From assembly GCF_000312665.1 (NCBI RefSeq), contig NZ_HF536772.1, forward strand, positions 3,053,045-3,117,044: 64,000 bases of DNA, in the 5' to 3' direction. How positions within the stretch are numbered: position 1 is the first letter of the stretch; each line of letters starts with the position of its first letter. The position numbers were made by a program, and so were the translations under genes. Shown piece by piece: positions 36,031-44,173 of the stretch. Source of the stretch: Rhizobium mesoamericanum STM3625 (GTDB lineage Bacteria; Pseudomonadota; Alphaproteobacteria; Rhizobiales; Rhizobiaceae). Below the pieces are notes generated by a model that saw only the letters and a program-made list of their open reading frames with translations, made no database searches and was not told where the DNA came from.

Positions 36031-36977
36031 TGGAAATTGTCCTCCGAGCGACGCATCAGATCGATGAACGCATCCTCCAGCGTCGCTTCGCCCTCTTGCC
36101 ACTTGAGATCGGAGCGTTCCCGGTATGGCGCGATCGCTTTTTCAAGCGCCTTGGGATTGCGGCCGGCAACATGCAGGCTGGTGCCGAAGGGCGCGACCAT
36201 GTCGACACCCGGCTGGTTCTCGAGTTCGGCTTGAAGACGTTGCACGCCCGCCCCGGAGGCGGTCCAGGTTACGAGACCGGTGTTCGCAATCACTTCATCC
36301 ACCGTTCCTTGCGCCAACAGTTTGCCATAGGCGATATAAGCGATCTCGTGGCAGCGCTCTGCCTCGTCCATATAATGCGTGGAAACCAGCACCGAGAGGC
36401 CGTCAGCGGCGAGCGCGTGTATCTCATTCCAGAAATCTCGGCGAGCCTTGGGATCGACACCGGCGGTGGGCTCGTCGAGGAGAAGCAGAGCGGAGTCGGG
36501 AAGGATGCAGGCGCCGAGCGCGAGGCGCTGCTTCCAGCCGCCCGAGAGTTCTCCGGCAAGCTGTCCTTCGCGCCCTTTCAGGCCAAGACGCTCAATCGCG
36601 GCACCTGCTTTGCCGCGAGGATCCGCCAAGCCGTAGACGCGGGCGACGAACTCAAGATTCTCCCGGATCGACAGATCCTGATACAGCGAAAACTTCTGCG
36701 TCATGTAGCCGACGCGCCGGCGGATGCGATCGCTTTCCGTACGAATGTTAAAACCCAGGCATGTGCCGTCGCCACTGTCCGGCGTCAGCAGGCCACAGAG
36801 CATGCGGATCGTCGTCGTCTTGCCGGAGCCGTTCGGACCCAGAAAGCCGTGAATGCGGCCTTTCTTCACCGACATGGACACGTCATCGACCACCTTCCGG
36901 CTGCCAAAACTCTTGGTGAGGTGATGGACGTCGATCACCGTTTCAGGAGTGTCGATGACCGCTGCCGTATCGCTCAT
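36027..36977 (-). CDS. ABC-2 type transporter ATPase
   Basis: The 316-residue ATPase has a Walker A GPNGSGKT at 47-54, signature LSGGWKQR at 144-151 and Walker B LLLLDEP at 164-170. The C-terminal part carries a region seen in drug-export ATPases of the YbhF/RbbA group. It overlaps the HlyD gene by four bases (ATGA) and the permease gene by four, so all are translated together. It powers export of an unknown compound. Confidence 0.92.
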   Translation of the reverse strand: MSDTAAVIDTPETVIDVHHLTKSFGSRKVVDDVSMSVKKGRIHGFLGPNGSGKTTTIRMLCGLLTPDSGDGTCLGFNIRTESDRIRRRVGYMTQKFSLYQDLSIRENLEFVARVYGLADPRGKAGAAIERLGLKGREGQLAGELSGGWKQRLALGACILPDSALLLLDEPTAGVDPKARRDFWNEIHALAADGLSVLVSTHYMDEAERCHEIAYIAYGKLLAQGTVDEVIANTGLVTWTASGAGVQRLQAELENQPGVDMVAPFGTSLHVAGRNPKALEKAIAPYRERSDLKWQEGEATLEDAFIDLMRRSEDNFQ

Positions 36978-37939
36978 GGACTGGCTCCTGCGCTGACGTC
37001 CACCGGCTGGCCAGGGCGCAGCGCGTTCGGATCGGTGGGGATCGCCTCGATGCGGTAGACAAGTTTGGCCCGCTCCTCGAGGCTGTAGATGACCGGGGGT
37101 GTATATTCGACGGTCTTTGCGATGAAGCTGATCTTTGCCTCGGTGGCCTGGCAGTTATTGCAAGCGACGCGGATCGATTGACCGAGCGATAGCAACGCGA
37201 TCTCGGTTTCGGGCACGAAGAAGCGGATGCGGATGTTCTCTGGCGGCAGTAGCGCCACGATCGGCCGGCCGGCTGGCACGACCTCACCGGTGCGGTAGTA
37301 GATGGTCTCAATGCTGCCTGTTGCCGGAGCCGAGACGAAGCGGCGGCCAAGTGCCGCTTCTGCGGAGGCGAGATCGGCCTTTGCGGCTGCAACAGCCTCT
37401 CTCGATTGGCGCAGTGTCTCGATGCGGGCGGGCAGGTTGGCAAGCGTGATCTGGCTGCGGACATTGTCGAGGACCGCACGGTTAGCGGCTTCTGTGGCCG
37501 TCGCCGTGTCGAGGGTCGCTTTCGTTGCGGTACCGCGCTCGACGAGCACACGGGTGCGATCGAGGTCTTGCGATGCAAGCTCCAGTCGGGCGACCGCCTC
37601 GCGTTCGCTGGCGTGCAGCATGTCTATTTCTTCCGGGCGCTTTTGCTTGGCTTCGGCGAGCTCCAGTTCGGCCTGCAGGCGGGCCAGGGAAGCGCGTGCG
37701 GCGCCGACGGCTGCCTCTTCGCTCTGAGAATCCATGCTGAAGAGCGGCGCACTTGGCGCAACTTCCTGGCCCTCGGCGACATCGAGCTTGACCACGCGGC
37801 CGCTCGTGTCAGCGCCGATGAACAGGGTGTCGGCTTCGACCCAGCCCTGGTAGACACGCTGGGTGTTGTCGTAGAAAAGGAAGGGCAGGGCGGCAACTAC
37901 CGCGGCGGCGACGATGACGACGATGAGGATTCGTTTCAT
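36974..37939 (-). CDS. HlyD family membrane fusion protein
   Basis: The 321-residue protein has an N-terminal membrane anchor (ILIVVIVAAAVVAALPFLFY), a biotinyl-lipoyl-like half (VEADTLFIGADTSGRVVKLD), an alpha-helical coiled coil of about 100 residues rich in Ala/Glu/Arg, and the second lipoyl half (FVSAPATGSIETIYYRTGEV). It bridges the inner-membrane ABC complex to the periplasm or outer membrane. The ATG at 37939 overlaps the tetR stop by four bases. Confidence 0.9.
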   Translation of the reverse strand: MKRILIVVIVAAAVVAALPFLFYDNTQRVYQGWVEADTLFIGADTSGRVVKLDVAEGQEVAPSAPLFSMDSQSEEAAVGAARASLARLQAELELAEAKQKRPEEIDMLHASEREAVARLELASQDLDRTRVLVERGTATKATLDTATATEAANRAVLDNVRSQITLANLPARIETLRQSREAVAAAKADLASAEAALGRRFVSAPATGSIETIYYRTGEVVPAGRPIVALLPPENIRIRFFVPETEIALLSLGQSIRVACNNCQATEAKISFIAKTVEYTPPVIYSLEERAKLVYRIEAIPTDPNALRPGQPVDVSAGASP

Positions 37940-38556
37940 ATCGTGCCTCCTTCCGGCACGAAGAGCGTGTCTAGGAACGTGTCGAAGAGTTTTTGCGTAT
38001 CGAGGTGCTCGTAGCCTTCGAAAAGCGTCGCCCAAATGATCGACATCACTGCCGGTGCCATAACCAGCTGCGGGACGTCAGCGACGACGGGATTGCGTAG
38101 TTCGCCGCCCGCTGCGGCTCGGGCAAGCAGGACGCGTATGATAGCTAGGCCTTTGGTGATGATCTCGCGGTAGTAGAAATCGGTGACGACAGGGAACATC
38201 GGGCCTTCTGCGAGGATCAGCCGCAGCAGGTGGCGGCGCTCTGTCTCCAGAACCTCGCGTTTGAAGAGCGCATAGAACATCGCGACAGCGGTACGCGCCG
38301 GAACCATCTCCTTTTGCACCATGCCACCCACTTCTTCGAGGATCGGCGAGGCAACCCCGGACACGAGCTCGATGAACAATCGTTCCTTATCGGGAAAATG
38401 CAGGTAGAGCGTGCCCTTGGCGATCCCAGCGCGAACAGCGACATCCTCCATGCGGGTGGCCGCAAAACCACGCTCTGCAAAGCAGGCGAAAGCGGCGGCC
38501 AGGATCTCGGCCCGGCGCTGCTCAGGATCTCGTTTTTCTCGCTTCTTTTCGCGCAC
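37936..38556 (-). CDS. TetR family regulator of the ABC exporter
   Basis: The 206-residue protein has a TetR helix-turn-helix (MEDVAVRAGIAKGTLYLHF at about 37-55) and a C-terminal helical ligand domain. I chose the GTG at 38556, preceded by CAGGAATTGGA, over the ATG at 38592, because that ATG lies inside the palindrome TGACTGGACAGTCA that is likely the operator. The regulator is first in the exporter operon and should repress it until a toxic compound binds. Confidence 0.85.
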   Translation of the reverse strand: MREKKREKRDPEQRRAEILAAAFACFAERGFAATRMEDVAVRAGIAKGTLYLHFPDKERLFIELVSGVASPILEEVGGMVQKEMVPARTAVAMFYALFKREVLETERRHLLRLILAEGPMFPVVTDFYYREIITKGLAIIRVLLARAAAGGELRNPVVADVPQLVMAPAVMSIIWATLFEGYEHLDTQKLFDTFLDTLFVPEGGTI

Positions 38557-38577
38557 TATTCCAATTCCTGGTATGAC

Positions 38578-38591
38578 TGACTGGACAGTCA
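38578..38591. promoter_or_regulatory. TetR operator candidate TGACTGGACAGTCA
   Basis: This is a perfect 6-2-6 palindrome (TGACTG, GA, CAGTCA) just upstream of the chosen tetR start. Such palindromes are typical of TetR operators. It lies only 22 bases from the start codon, where bound protein would block transcription. Confidence 0.6.
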
Positions 38592-38928
38592 TTATCACAT
38601 GGTGCTTGTCCTTTTGCAATACGGGCCTGAAAGCGCAAAGGTTTACTGCTGCAATTCGGTGGTGAGGCGCCGATCGTACGAGATGGATATACAATCTTGG
38701 ACATCGCCCCTTTGGCGCTTTCCGCAGGTCTCTGATGATGGCGGAGGCTCGCCGCCCAGGCCCCTGCGCCCGACGTCGATGGCCGCGGCGCGTGTGTCCT
38801 AGCTCAAGGGCAACCGGTTTAGGCGCGAGCGCTGGCTGGCATCCAATTTTCCGCGGGCGTGGATGCCAGCCACAAGGACCAGCTGGTATGATGTCGTTGC
38901 AGTGGGGTCGCAGCAGGAGCATTTTCCC
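38592..38928. other. 340-base intergenic stretch between exporter operon and BKACE gene
   Basis: Divergent promoters are expected here. Apart from the palindrome at the left edge, no motif was recognised and no gene is seen. Confidence 0.5.
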
Positions 38929-39654
38929 ATGATCGTTCAAGCCTGCATCAACGGTGCGCGGTCAATCAACTACCATCCGCAATTGCCTGTCACGCCTGAT
39001 GCAATCGCGACCGATGCTGCGGCGGTGGTCGCCGCAGGTGCTGCGGAACTCCACATTCATCCGCGTGCCGCTGACGGCAAGGAGAGTCTCGCGGCGGTCG
39101 ATGAAACCATCAATAAGGTGCGGCGCGCCTGTCCGGGCTCGCTTCTCGGCGTGTCTACCGGTGCTTGGATTGAAGGTGACGAGCATCGAACACTGGAGGC
39201 CATTCGTCGCTGGAGCGTGCTACCCGACTATGCATCGGTCAACCTCTCGGAAGGTAACGCGCCCGCTGTCATGACATTGCTCCGTGAAAAGGGAATTGGA
39301 ATCGAAGTCGGGCTAGCGTCGATCGCGGATACGGAACGATATATTCGCCTTGAAGCGCATGAGCGCGTTTTCCGTATCCTCATTGAACTCGACAACGAGC
39401 AGGACCTGCAAGCCGCTGGCGATGTCGCGGAAGGGATCGTCCGTACGCTTCGGCGCGCTGATGTCAAGCGGCCCATTCTACTGCATGGTTTCGACGCTAC
39501 TGTCTGGCCATTTGTCCGGCTGGCGAAGGAGCGACGCTATTCCACACGCATCGGCCTCGAAGATGGAAAGGTCCTTCCAAACGGGTCAACCGCCGCGAAC
39601 AATGCTGAGCTTGTTGCCGCTGCGGTCGAAATCTTTCGGGCGCGCGATGCCTGA
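38929..39654 (+). CDS. BKACE (DUF849) family beta-keto acid cleavage enzyme
   Basis: The 241-residue protein matches DUF849 TIM-barrel enzymes: MIVQACINGARSINYHPQL at the start, the zinc-binding H-x-H in AAELHIHPRAADG (about 45-60), and a further conserved Glu-rich strand around NLSEGNAPAVM. BKACE enzymes condense a beta-keto acid with acetyl-CoA. This version is shorter than the usual 270-310 residues, so it may be a subfamily with an unknown substrate. The ATG at 38929 has CAGGAGC upstream. It is a single gene with no enzyme partner beside it. Confidence 0.8.
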   Translation: MIVQACINGARSINYHPQLPVTPDAIATDAAAVVAAGAAELHIHPRAADGKESLAAVDETINKVRRACPGSLLGVSTGAWIEGDEHRTLEAIRRWSVLPDYASVNLSEGNAPAVMTLLREKGIGIEVGLASIADTERYIRLEAHERVFRILIELDNEQDLQAAGDVAEGIVRTLRRADVKRPILLHGFDATVWPFVRLAKERRYSTRIGLEDGKVLPNGSTAANNAELVAAAVEIFRARDA

Positions 39655-39679
39655 GCCGGCACCGCGCCCTTTTGCGTGC

Positions 39680-39940
39680 TCAGCCCGGGCAGTTGGCAAC
39701 GTAGCGCCGGCCGTACCGATCCCGATAGTAGCATTGACCAGGTCTCCCGGCGACGTTGCCGATAACGGCGCCAGCAGCTCCACCAATAGCGGCACCCACG
39801 GCAGCACCGCGAACGTTGCCGGTCGCCACGCCGCCAATGACCGCCCCGGAGGCAGCGCCAATTCCCGCGCCCTGCTGCGTCGGCGTGCATCCGGCAATCG
39901 TCGCTCCTGCTAAAAGCAGCAAAATCGATAGGTGTTTCAT
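39680..39940 (-). CDS. glycine-zipper lipoprotein (copy 2)
   Basis: The 86-residue protein has a lipobox (TIAGC, Cys18) and the same glycine-zipper and RDRYGRRY C-terminus as the protein at 23368-23625; by eye most residues after the lipobox are identical. It is probably an outer-membrane or periplasmic-facing lipoprotein. The ATG at 39940 follows GGAAGGAAAG. It is convergent with the BKACE gene. Its duplication in the same window points to an expanded family rather than a chance match. Confidence 0.85.
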   Translation of the reverse strand: MKHLSILLLLAGATIAGCTPTQQGAGIGAASGAVIGGVATGNVRGAAVGAAIGGAAGAVIGNVAGRPGQCYYRDRYGRRYVANCPG

Positions 39941-40126
39941 CTGCTTTCCTTCCCGCTTGAAGTCTTCGCGCAAGGGTAGATAGAGGCATTTCGGAAAAAA
40001 CAATCGCGACTTTCAGTTTGCCGCTGCCGCTAGCTTCTTTCGATCAATCGATGCCGGTGTCGCCATTGCCTATTGGAGTGCTTGCACCAATTAGATTACG
40101 TTGCAACGAAGATCAGGATCCTTGTC

Positions 40127-40441
40127 ATGAACGAGCGTGAAGAAAACATCCGCCGCCGCGCCTATGAGATCTGGGAGCAGGAAGGACGCCCCCACGGTCA
40201 GGATATGAAGCACTGGTTGCAAGCTTTCAAGGAATTCGCAGACCAGGCCGATGGTGCGGCTCGGCGTGGTTCGACCAAGCAGGGTGGCAAGGCGAAATCG
40301 GCAAAGCCTGGCGCTGCGACGAAATCCGGGGTCGAAAAGCAGGCAGGGAAGAAGGCAAAAGCAGACCCGATCGCGATGACCGCAGGTTCTGGAGACAAGC
40401 CGCGTCGCGTACGCACTCCAAAGTCAGTCACGACACACTAG
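40127..40441 (+). CDS. DUF2934 family small protein
   Basis: The 104-residue protein begins with the DUF2934 pattern: REENIRRRAYEIWEQEGRPH with the conserved W-x4-G and H. The rest is a Lys/Ala-rich, low-complexity tail that looks disordered. DUF2934 proteins are common in Rhizobiales and often respond to stress, but have no known activity. The ATG at 40127 has CAGGATCC upstream. It stands in a cluster of small rhizobial genes. Confidence 0.85.
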   Translation: MNEREENIRRRAYEIWEQEGRPHGQDMKHWLQAFKEFADQADGAARRGSTKQGGKAKSAKPGAATKSGVEKQAGKKAKADPIAMTAGSGDKPRRVRTPKSVTTH

Positions 40442-40563
40442 CGCGGCTTTGGGCCGACCGAGGTTGCGGCATCGCTTACCCTGGCGCGCGTCTCTGGACG
40501 GAGTGCCCCTATGGGCGACCGCAAAGACCAGCAACTTAGCAGCGGCCCTCGCCCAGATGCAGG

Positions 40564-40821
40564 TTACGCCAATACCTCGGCCTCCGCTGCAGCCGCTACG
40601 AAAGCGTCTCTGGCGGCTTCCATATGCGCCAGATAATTCATCGCTTCAACGCATCTGCGCTTGGCCGCTTCCAGGTGAACGCTGTTTTGGATCGGCCACC
40701 TGTGCTCCAGATAGTCGACCGCTTCGGCGGGACCGTGGATGAATTCAGAGGGGCGTGTCCCAATCTGGATTGCCACAGGTGCCGCCCACATTGGCTCGGT
40801 TACGTGGCTGAGCGTGTTCAT
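40564..40821 (-). CDS. DUF982 family small protein
   Basis: The 85-residue protein matches DUF982: a PVAIQIGT-type strand near the start, then AVDYLEHRWP and a C-terminal helical half with RRCVEAMNYLAHMEAARDAF. DUF982 proteins are specific to Rhizobiales and usually 70-100 residues. AGAGGAGG precedes the ATG at 40821. The function is unknown; small stress or symbiosis regulators are suggested in the family but not shown here. Confidence 0.88.
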   Translation of the reverse strand: MNTLSHVTEPMWAAPVAIQIGTRPSEFIHGPAEAVDYLEHRWPIQNSVHLEAAKRRCVEAMNYLAHMEAARDAFVAAAAEAEVLA

Positions 40822-40940
40822 GACGAACCTCCTCTTTGCCAACAAACGATAGTCAGCATGTAGGTGTTCCGAGAAGAGCGATCAACACCCCGTCATGAGA
40901 CTTGCCTTGGTGGACCGAGGTCTATCAGGCCGTGGGCCAA

Positions 40941-41135
40941 TCAATGAACGCTCGGGAATTTGGCCAATGTGGCATAATCCTCGGCCACGAGTTCACTGAT
41001 TGCAATCAGAACTTCTTCGGCTGAGAAGCCGGAGGCGATCGTGCTTCGAATGAGTTCCTGGAGATCCGGCTCAATGACTTCGCGGCAGTCTTCGAGCCGT
41101 TCATCGGAAACAGTCAGGCTGTGCAGTTCTTCCAT
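40941..41135 (-). CDS. small hypothetical protein, rhizobial type
   Basis: The 64-residue protein is acidic and helical, with the segment [20 protein letters not shown] and a second helix ([20 protein letters not shown]). A site of AGAAAGGACC lies at a good distance before the ATG at 41135. No family name was recalled, but the composition and site suggest a real gene. It lies in the same orientation as the S21 paralogue upstream, about 60 bases away. Confidence 0.7.
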   Translation of the reverse strand: MEELHSLTVSDERLEDCREVIEPDLQELIRSTIASGFSAEEVLIAISELVAEDYATLAKFPSVH

Positions 41136-41196
41136 AGTTGGTCCTTTCTCGAGATGAGTTGCCGCCGAGAAACCCGACGGCAATGTTTTTCAGATC

Positions 41197-41422
41197 CTAT
41201 CGGCTGGAGGACCGCCGCCTCGGTGAGGTCAAGAGACCTTCGCGCTGCAACGTCTTGCGAGCTGCTTTGCGTTGCCTGGCGATCGCCTGTGCCCCTGCGC
41301 TCGGAGGGCTTCTCGTAGGACCGGCGTTCCTTCATTTCGCGGAATAGTCCTTCGCGCTGCATCTTCTTCTTCAGCGCGCGCATGGCCTGCTCGACATTGT
41401 TGTCTCTGACGATGACCTGCAT
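41197..41422 (-). pseudogene. rpsU: frameshifted ribosomal protein S21 paralogue
   Basis: The first 39 residues ([20 protein letters not shown], then a [16 protein letters not shown] segment and KPSERR) are nearly canonical S21. After KPSERR the frame becomes unlike S21, but one base out of phase the sequence continues as [20 protein letters not shown], which is the correct Lys/Arg-rich S21 tail. One extra base in the CCCC run at 41292-41295 (GGGG on the coding strand) explains this. The gene is either broken or carries a sequencing or assembly error. S21 binds the 30S platform. Confidence 0.8.
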
Positions 41423-41453
41423 CTTTTTCTCCTTTCTTTGGATGGAGTGGATC

Positions 41454-41669
41454 TCAGCCAAGCTGCTGAGCGATCAATTCCTGCAGTTCACGCCGTGTGA
41501 GAAGGCAGGGATAGGGTTTCCAGTTCTTGTCCGGGCTGCGAGCAGCGTCATCGCGCTCGCGCCGACCCGCCGCTGGCGCGGCGGCTATATTGGGTTTGTT
41601 CAGTTGAAGGTCCTTTGCCGCAGTTGCGGCATGTTCGACACGGTGCCGGTCTTCGAAGAAAAACGGCAA
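41454..41669 (-). CDS. small hypothetical protein upstream of the S21 paralogue
   Basis: The frame gives up to 71 residues, and its C-terminal part reads like a real protein ([20 protein letters not shown]). The start is unclear: AAAGGACC lies before a possible CTG at 41603, which would make a 49-residue protein. It precedes the S21 paralogue on the same strand, 30 bases apart. No family was identified. Confidence 0.4.
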   Translation of the reverse strand: MPFFFEDRHRVEHAATAAKDLQLNKPNIAAAPAAGRRERDDAARSPDKNWKPYPCLLTRRELQELIAQQLG

Positions 41670-42252
41670 GCAACGACGCGCGAGGCGTCGACCGTGTCAG
41701 TTCGTATTTTTGGGTGACCGCTATAAAATGGGAATGCGAGCGACCCTTTGCAAGGCTTCGGTCGCCCCTGGGTCCGGAGGCCTCGCGCTTCGTCAGGCGT
41801 CACATGCTTGATGTTGTGAGGTCGAGAGACAAGATCCGCCACCCGTGGATTTTTGGCGAGGTCACCGCAAAACAAACGACGTGAGTTTTGCAGTGACCTC
41901 TTGATGACTAGGAAATGTAATCATCCAAGCACATGCTACCTGAAGTACAGCGTTATGGAATTTATCACATGCGGTAATCCACATGTACTTTGGGAGCGGG
42001 CGGCTGTTGCATGGATGACGGCTATGAGCCTTTCGAAGGAATATCGGGCTGAAGGGTGATATCGCGGTCGGCAGCCACCCCATTTCGTATGATGCGTCGA
42101 GCGGGCGAAGGATGATTCGGTTGTTCCGCGTCACTGTTATAAATAAGTCGCATACGATTAAATCGCATATTGACGCTCGTGTGTGTTTCGCGTATTTAAG
42201 GCGCATCCGAGTTATTCGCGCGCGAACTAAATCGAGCGGAAAGGGATTTGCT
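41670..42252. other. 580-base upstream region of the DUF3095 gene
   Basis: No protein-coding frame is supported. The right part is AT-rich for this genome and holds the palindrome at 42153-42169. The low GC from about 42120 to 42180 suggests a promoter region. Confidence 0.5.
42153..42169. promoter_or_regulatory. OhrR-type operator candidate (ATACGATTAAATCGCAT)
   Basis: The sequence is a near-perfect palindrome around one A, with arms ATACGATT and AATCGCAT differing by one base. Its CGATTAAATCG core is identical to that in the ohrR/ohr intergenic region at 44189-44199. It lies 84 bases before the DUF3095 start codon. This suggests that the same regulator binds here. Confidence 0.55.
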
Positions 42253-43362
42253 ATGTGGCACGGGAACAGATTCATGCAGTCAGTGCAATCGGGCGCCAGT
42301 GCAACGAAGGCCAGAAAACGCTCGGCGGGCAACGATCAACAAAATACGGCTCGGGCTCATAGCGAGTTTTTGCGGGTGCTTGATCCATCCGCTTATGTGG
42401 CGTTACCCGACGATTGGTTGATCGGGATCACTGACGTCGTCGACTCGACGTCTGCGATCAAGTCGGGGCGCTACCAAGACGTCAACTACGCCGGTGCATC
42501 GGTGATCGCCGCTGTTGGCAACGCCTGGGGCAGTTTTGATTTTCTCTTTGTGTTTCGTGGAGATGGTGCGGCATTCGCGCTGCCGCCTGATGGGATCATG
42601 ACCGCGACTTCGGCGCTTCGGCAGGTGGTTGCCTTTGCCAGCGCCAATCTCAACTTGGCTCTTCGGGCCGGCTTGGTGCGCGTCGGCGAGATACGTGCCA
42701 ATGGACGTGACGTCCGCATCGCGCACTACGCCGCCTCTGAAAACGCGACCTATGCGATGTTTGCCGGTGGTGGCCTCAAATGGGCGGAGCGTCAGATCAA
42801 GAACGGCCGATACCTAGTGAAGCCTGGCAGCTACACGACGAAACCCGATCTGACCGGTCTTACCTGCGATTGGGAGCCGTTCCCCAGCCAGAGGGGTGAG
42901 ATACTGTCGCTACTGGTGGAGCCGGTCGAAGATGGAAGCCCGGAAGCCTTCGCATCATTGGCGAAGTGCGTGCTTTCCGTTCTCGGCGCCGGGACGCGGC
43001 AAGCCAAACCCCTGTCGCGAGATACAGCCATCCCTAGGGATGGTACCAGGTCGGTCGACCTCGATGCCTGGTTGGCCGTCGCCTCCAGCTCGGACTTCCG
43101 CAAATACGATGACGGCCTGCGTCTCACACTTGATTGCACAAGCAAACAGATCGAAGCGGTCGAGGCCATCCTCGTTGCTGCAAGGACGAAAGGCGAGGTC
43201 AACTTCGGCCTGCATCGCCAGTCTCATGCGCTCATGACCTGCTTCGTGCCTTCGGGAAAGCCGGATTCTCATCTGCATTTTCTCGATGGCATGGGGGGCG
43301 GGTATGCCAAGGCAGCTGAGATGATGGGGGCAAGCGACTTTCCGATGGTGTCATCACGCTAG
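42253..43362 (+). CDS. DUF3095 family protein, nucleotide-cyclase-like
   Basis: The 369-residue protein matches DUF3095. The N-terminal half shows a class III cyclase-like metal motif: ITDVVDSTSAIKSGRYQDVN with D61 and D64, then FRGDGAAFAL with D104, the pattern of the two metal-binding Asp in adenylate cyclases. The C-terminal half is unlike known catalytic domains. Proteins of this family are annotated as unknown. The ATG at 42253 follows AAAGGGA. An operator like that of OhrR lies upstream. A cyclic nucleotide product is inference only. Confidence 0.75.
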   Translation: MWHGNRFMQSVQSGASATKARKRSAGNDQQNTARAHSEFLRVLDPSAYVALPDDWLIGITDVVDSTSAIKSGRYQDVNYAGASVIAAVGNAWGSFDFLFVFRGDGAAFALPPDGIMTATSALRQVVAFASANLNLALRAGLVRVGEIRANGRDVRIAHYAASENATYAMFAGGGLKWAERQIKNGRYLVKPGSYTTKPDLTGLTCDWEPFPSQRGEILSLLVEPVEDGSPEAFASLAKCVLSVLGAGTRQAKPLSRDTAIPRDGTRSVDLDAWLAVASSSDFRKYDDGLRLTLDCTSKQIEAVEAILVAARTKGEVNFGLHRQSHALMTCFVPSGKPDSHLHFLDGMGGGYAKAAEMMGASDFPMVSSR

Positions 43363-43643
43363 TAGGACCTGTCGGAAGCCGGCCGGCATCCGGAGTCTGT
43401 TCCCGCGCCAGCCGGCCGACCTTGCGACCTCACAGGGATCGTTGGCCTAGGTCTGGTGCTCGCCTACCTGATCGGGGAAATCTCTATTGCTGCGGCTCAT
43501 AGGCAGCGGTGATCGCGATTTGCAAATATCGATTTCGCGGACTTGTGGGGAGTGCATGCCAGCCTATGCCCGGAACGAAGACGCTTCGGCGTTTGGACCG
43601 CGTGCCAGCTGCATAGCTTGACGCTCGACGGTGGAGAAAACGA

Positions 43644-44141
43644 TTAATCCTTGGCCGATCCGTCCTGCTTTGCCTTCAGCAGGTTGTTGCGCAGCCGCAC
43701 CACGGACTTCTGGACGGCCGGAAAGTCGTTGCCGAGGCCGGTTGCTTCGACCAGCGGTGCGCCGGGATCCGTCGCGACGAGATCGCGTCCGGCTGCCGTC
43801 AGGCTCAATCTCACCTGCCGCTCGTCAGCTGGGTCGCGTTTGCGTTGGATATAACCGAGGGTCTCAAGTTTCTTAAGCATCGGCGTTAGCGTGTTTGATT
43901 CCAGGAAGAGCTTTTCGCCGAGCGTTCCCACGGTCTGGTCGTCTTTCTCAGAGAGGGCGACCATTGCGATGTACTGAGTGTAGGTCAGGTTCAGCTTGTC
44001 CAAAATCGGCTTGTACGCGCGGCCGAAGGCCAGATTTGCCGAGTAGACCGCGAAGCAAAGAAAATTCGATAGCTTGCTGTCGCGCTGGGCGGACGAGGGC
44101 GCTCCTGTCTCCAGGTTCTTGGTGGTTTTGGATGCGGACAT
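43644..44141 (-). CDS. ohrR: MarR family organic-hydroperoxide sensor
   Basis: The 165-residue protein has the OhrR signature LCFAVYSANLAFGRAYKPIL with the peroxide-sensing Cys29, followed by the winged helix (QTVGTLGEKLFLESNTLTPM) and the MarR wing (RKRDPADERQVRLSLT). It is a cytoplasmic repressor that leaves DNA when the Cys is oxidised. Only one Cys is visible in the whole protein, which fits the single-Cys class. It is divergent from ohr with operators between them, so it should repress both itself and ohr. Confidence 0.93.
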   Translation of the reverse strand: MSASKTTKNLETGAPSSAQRDSKLSNFLCFAVYSANLAFGRAYKPILDKLNLTYTQYIAMVALSEKDDQTVGTLGEKLFLESNTLTPMLKKLETLGYIQRKRDPADERQVRLSLTAAGRDLVATDPGAPLVEATGLGNDFPAVQKSVVRLRNNLLKAKQDGSAKD

Positions 44142-44173
44142 GGGGAGATCCCGTTCGATTATTCGTCATGCTT

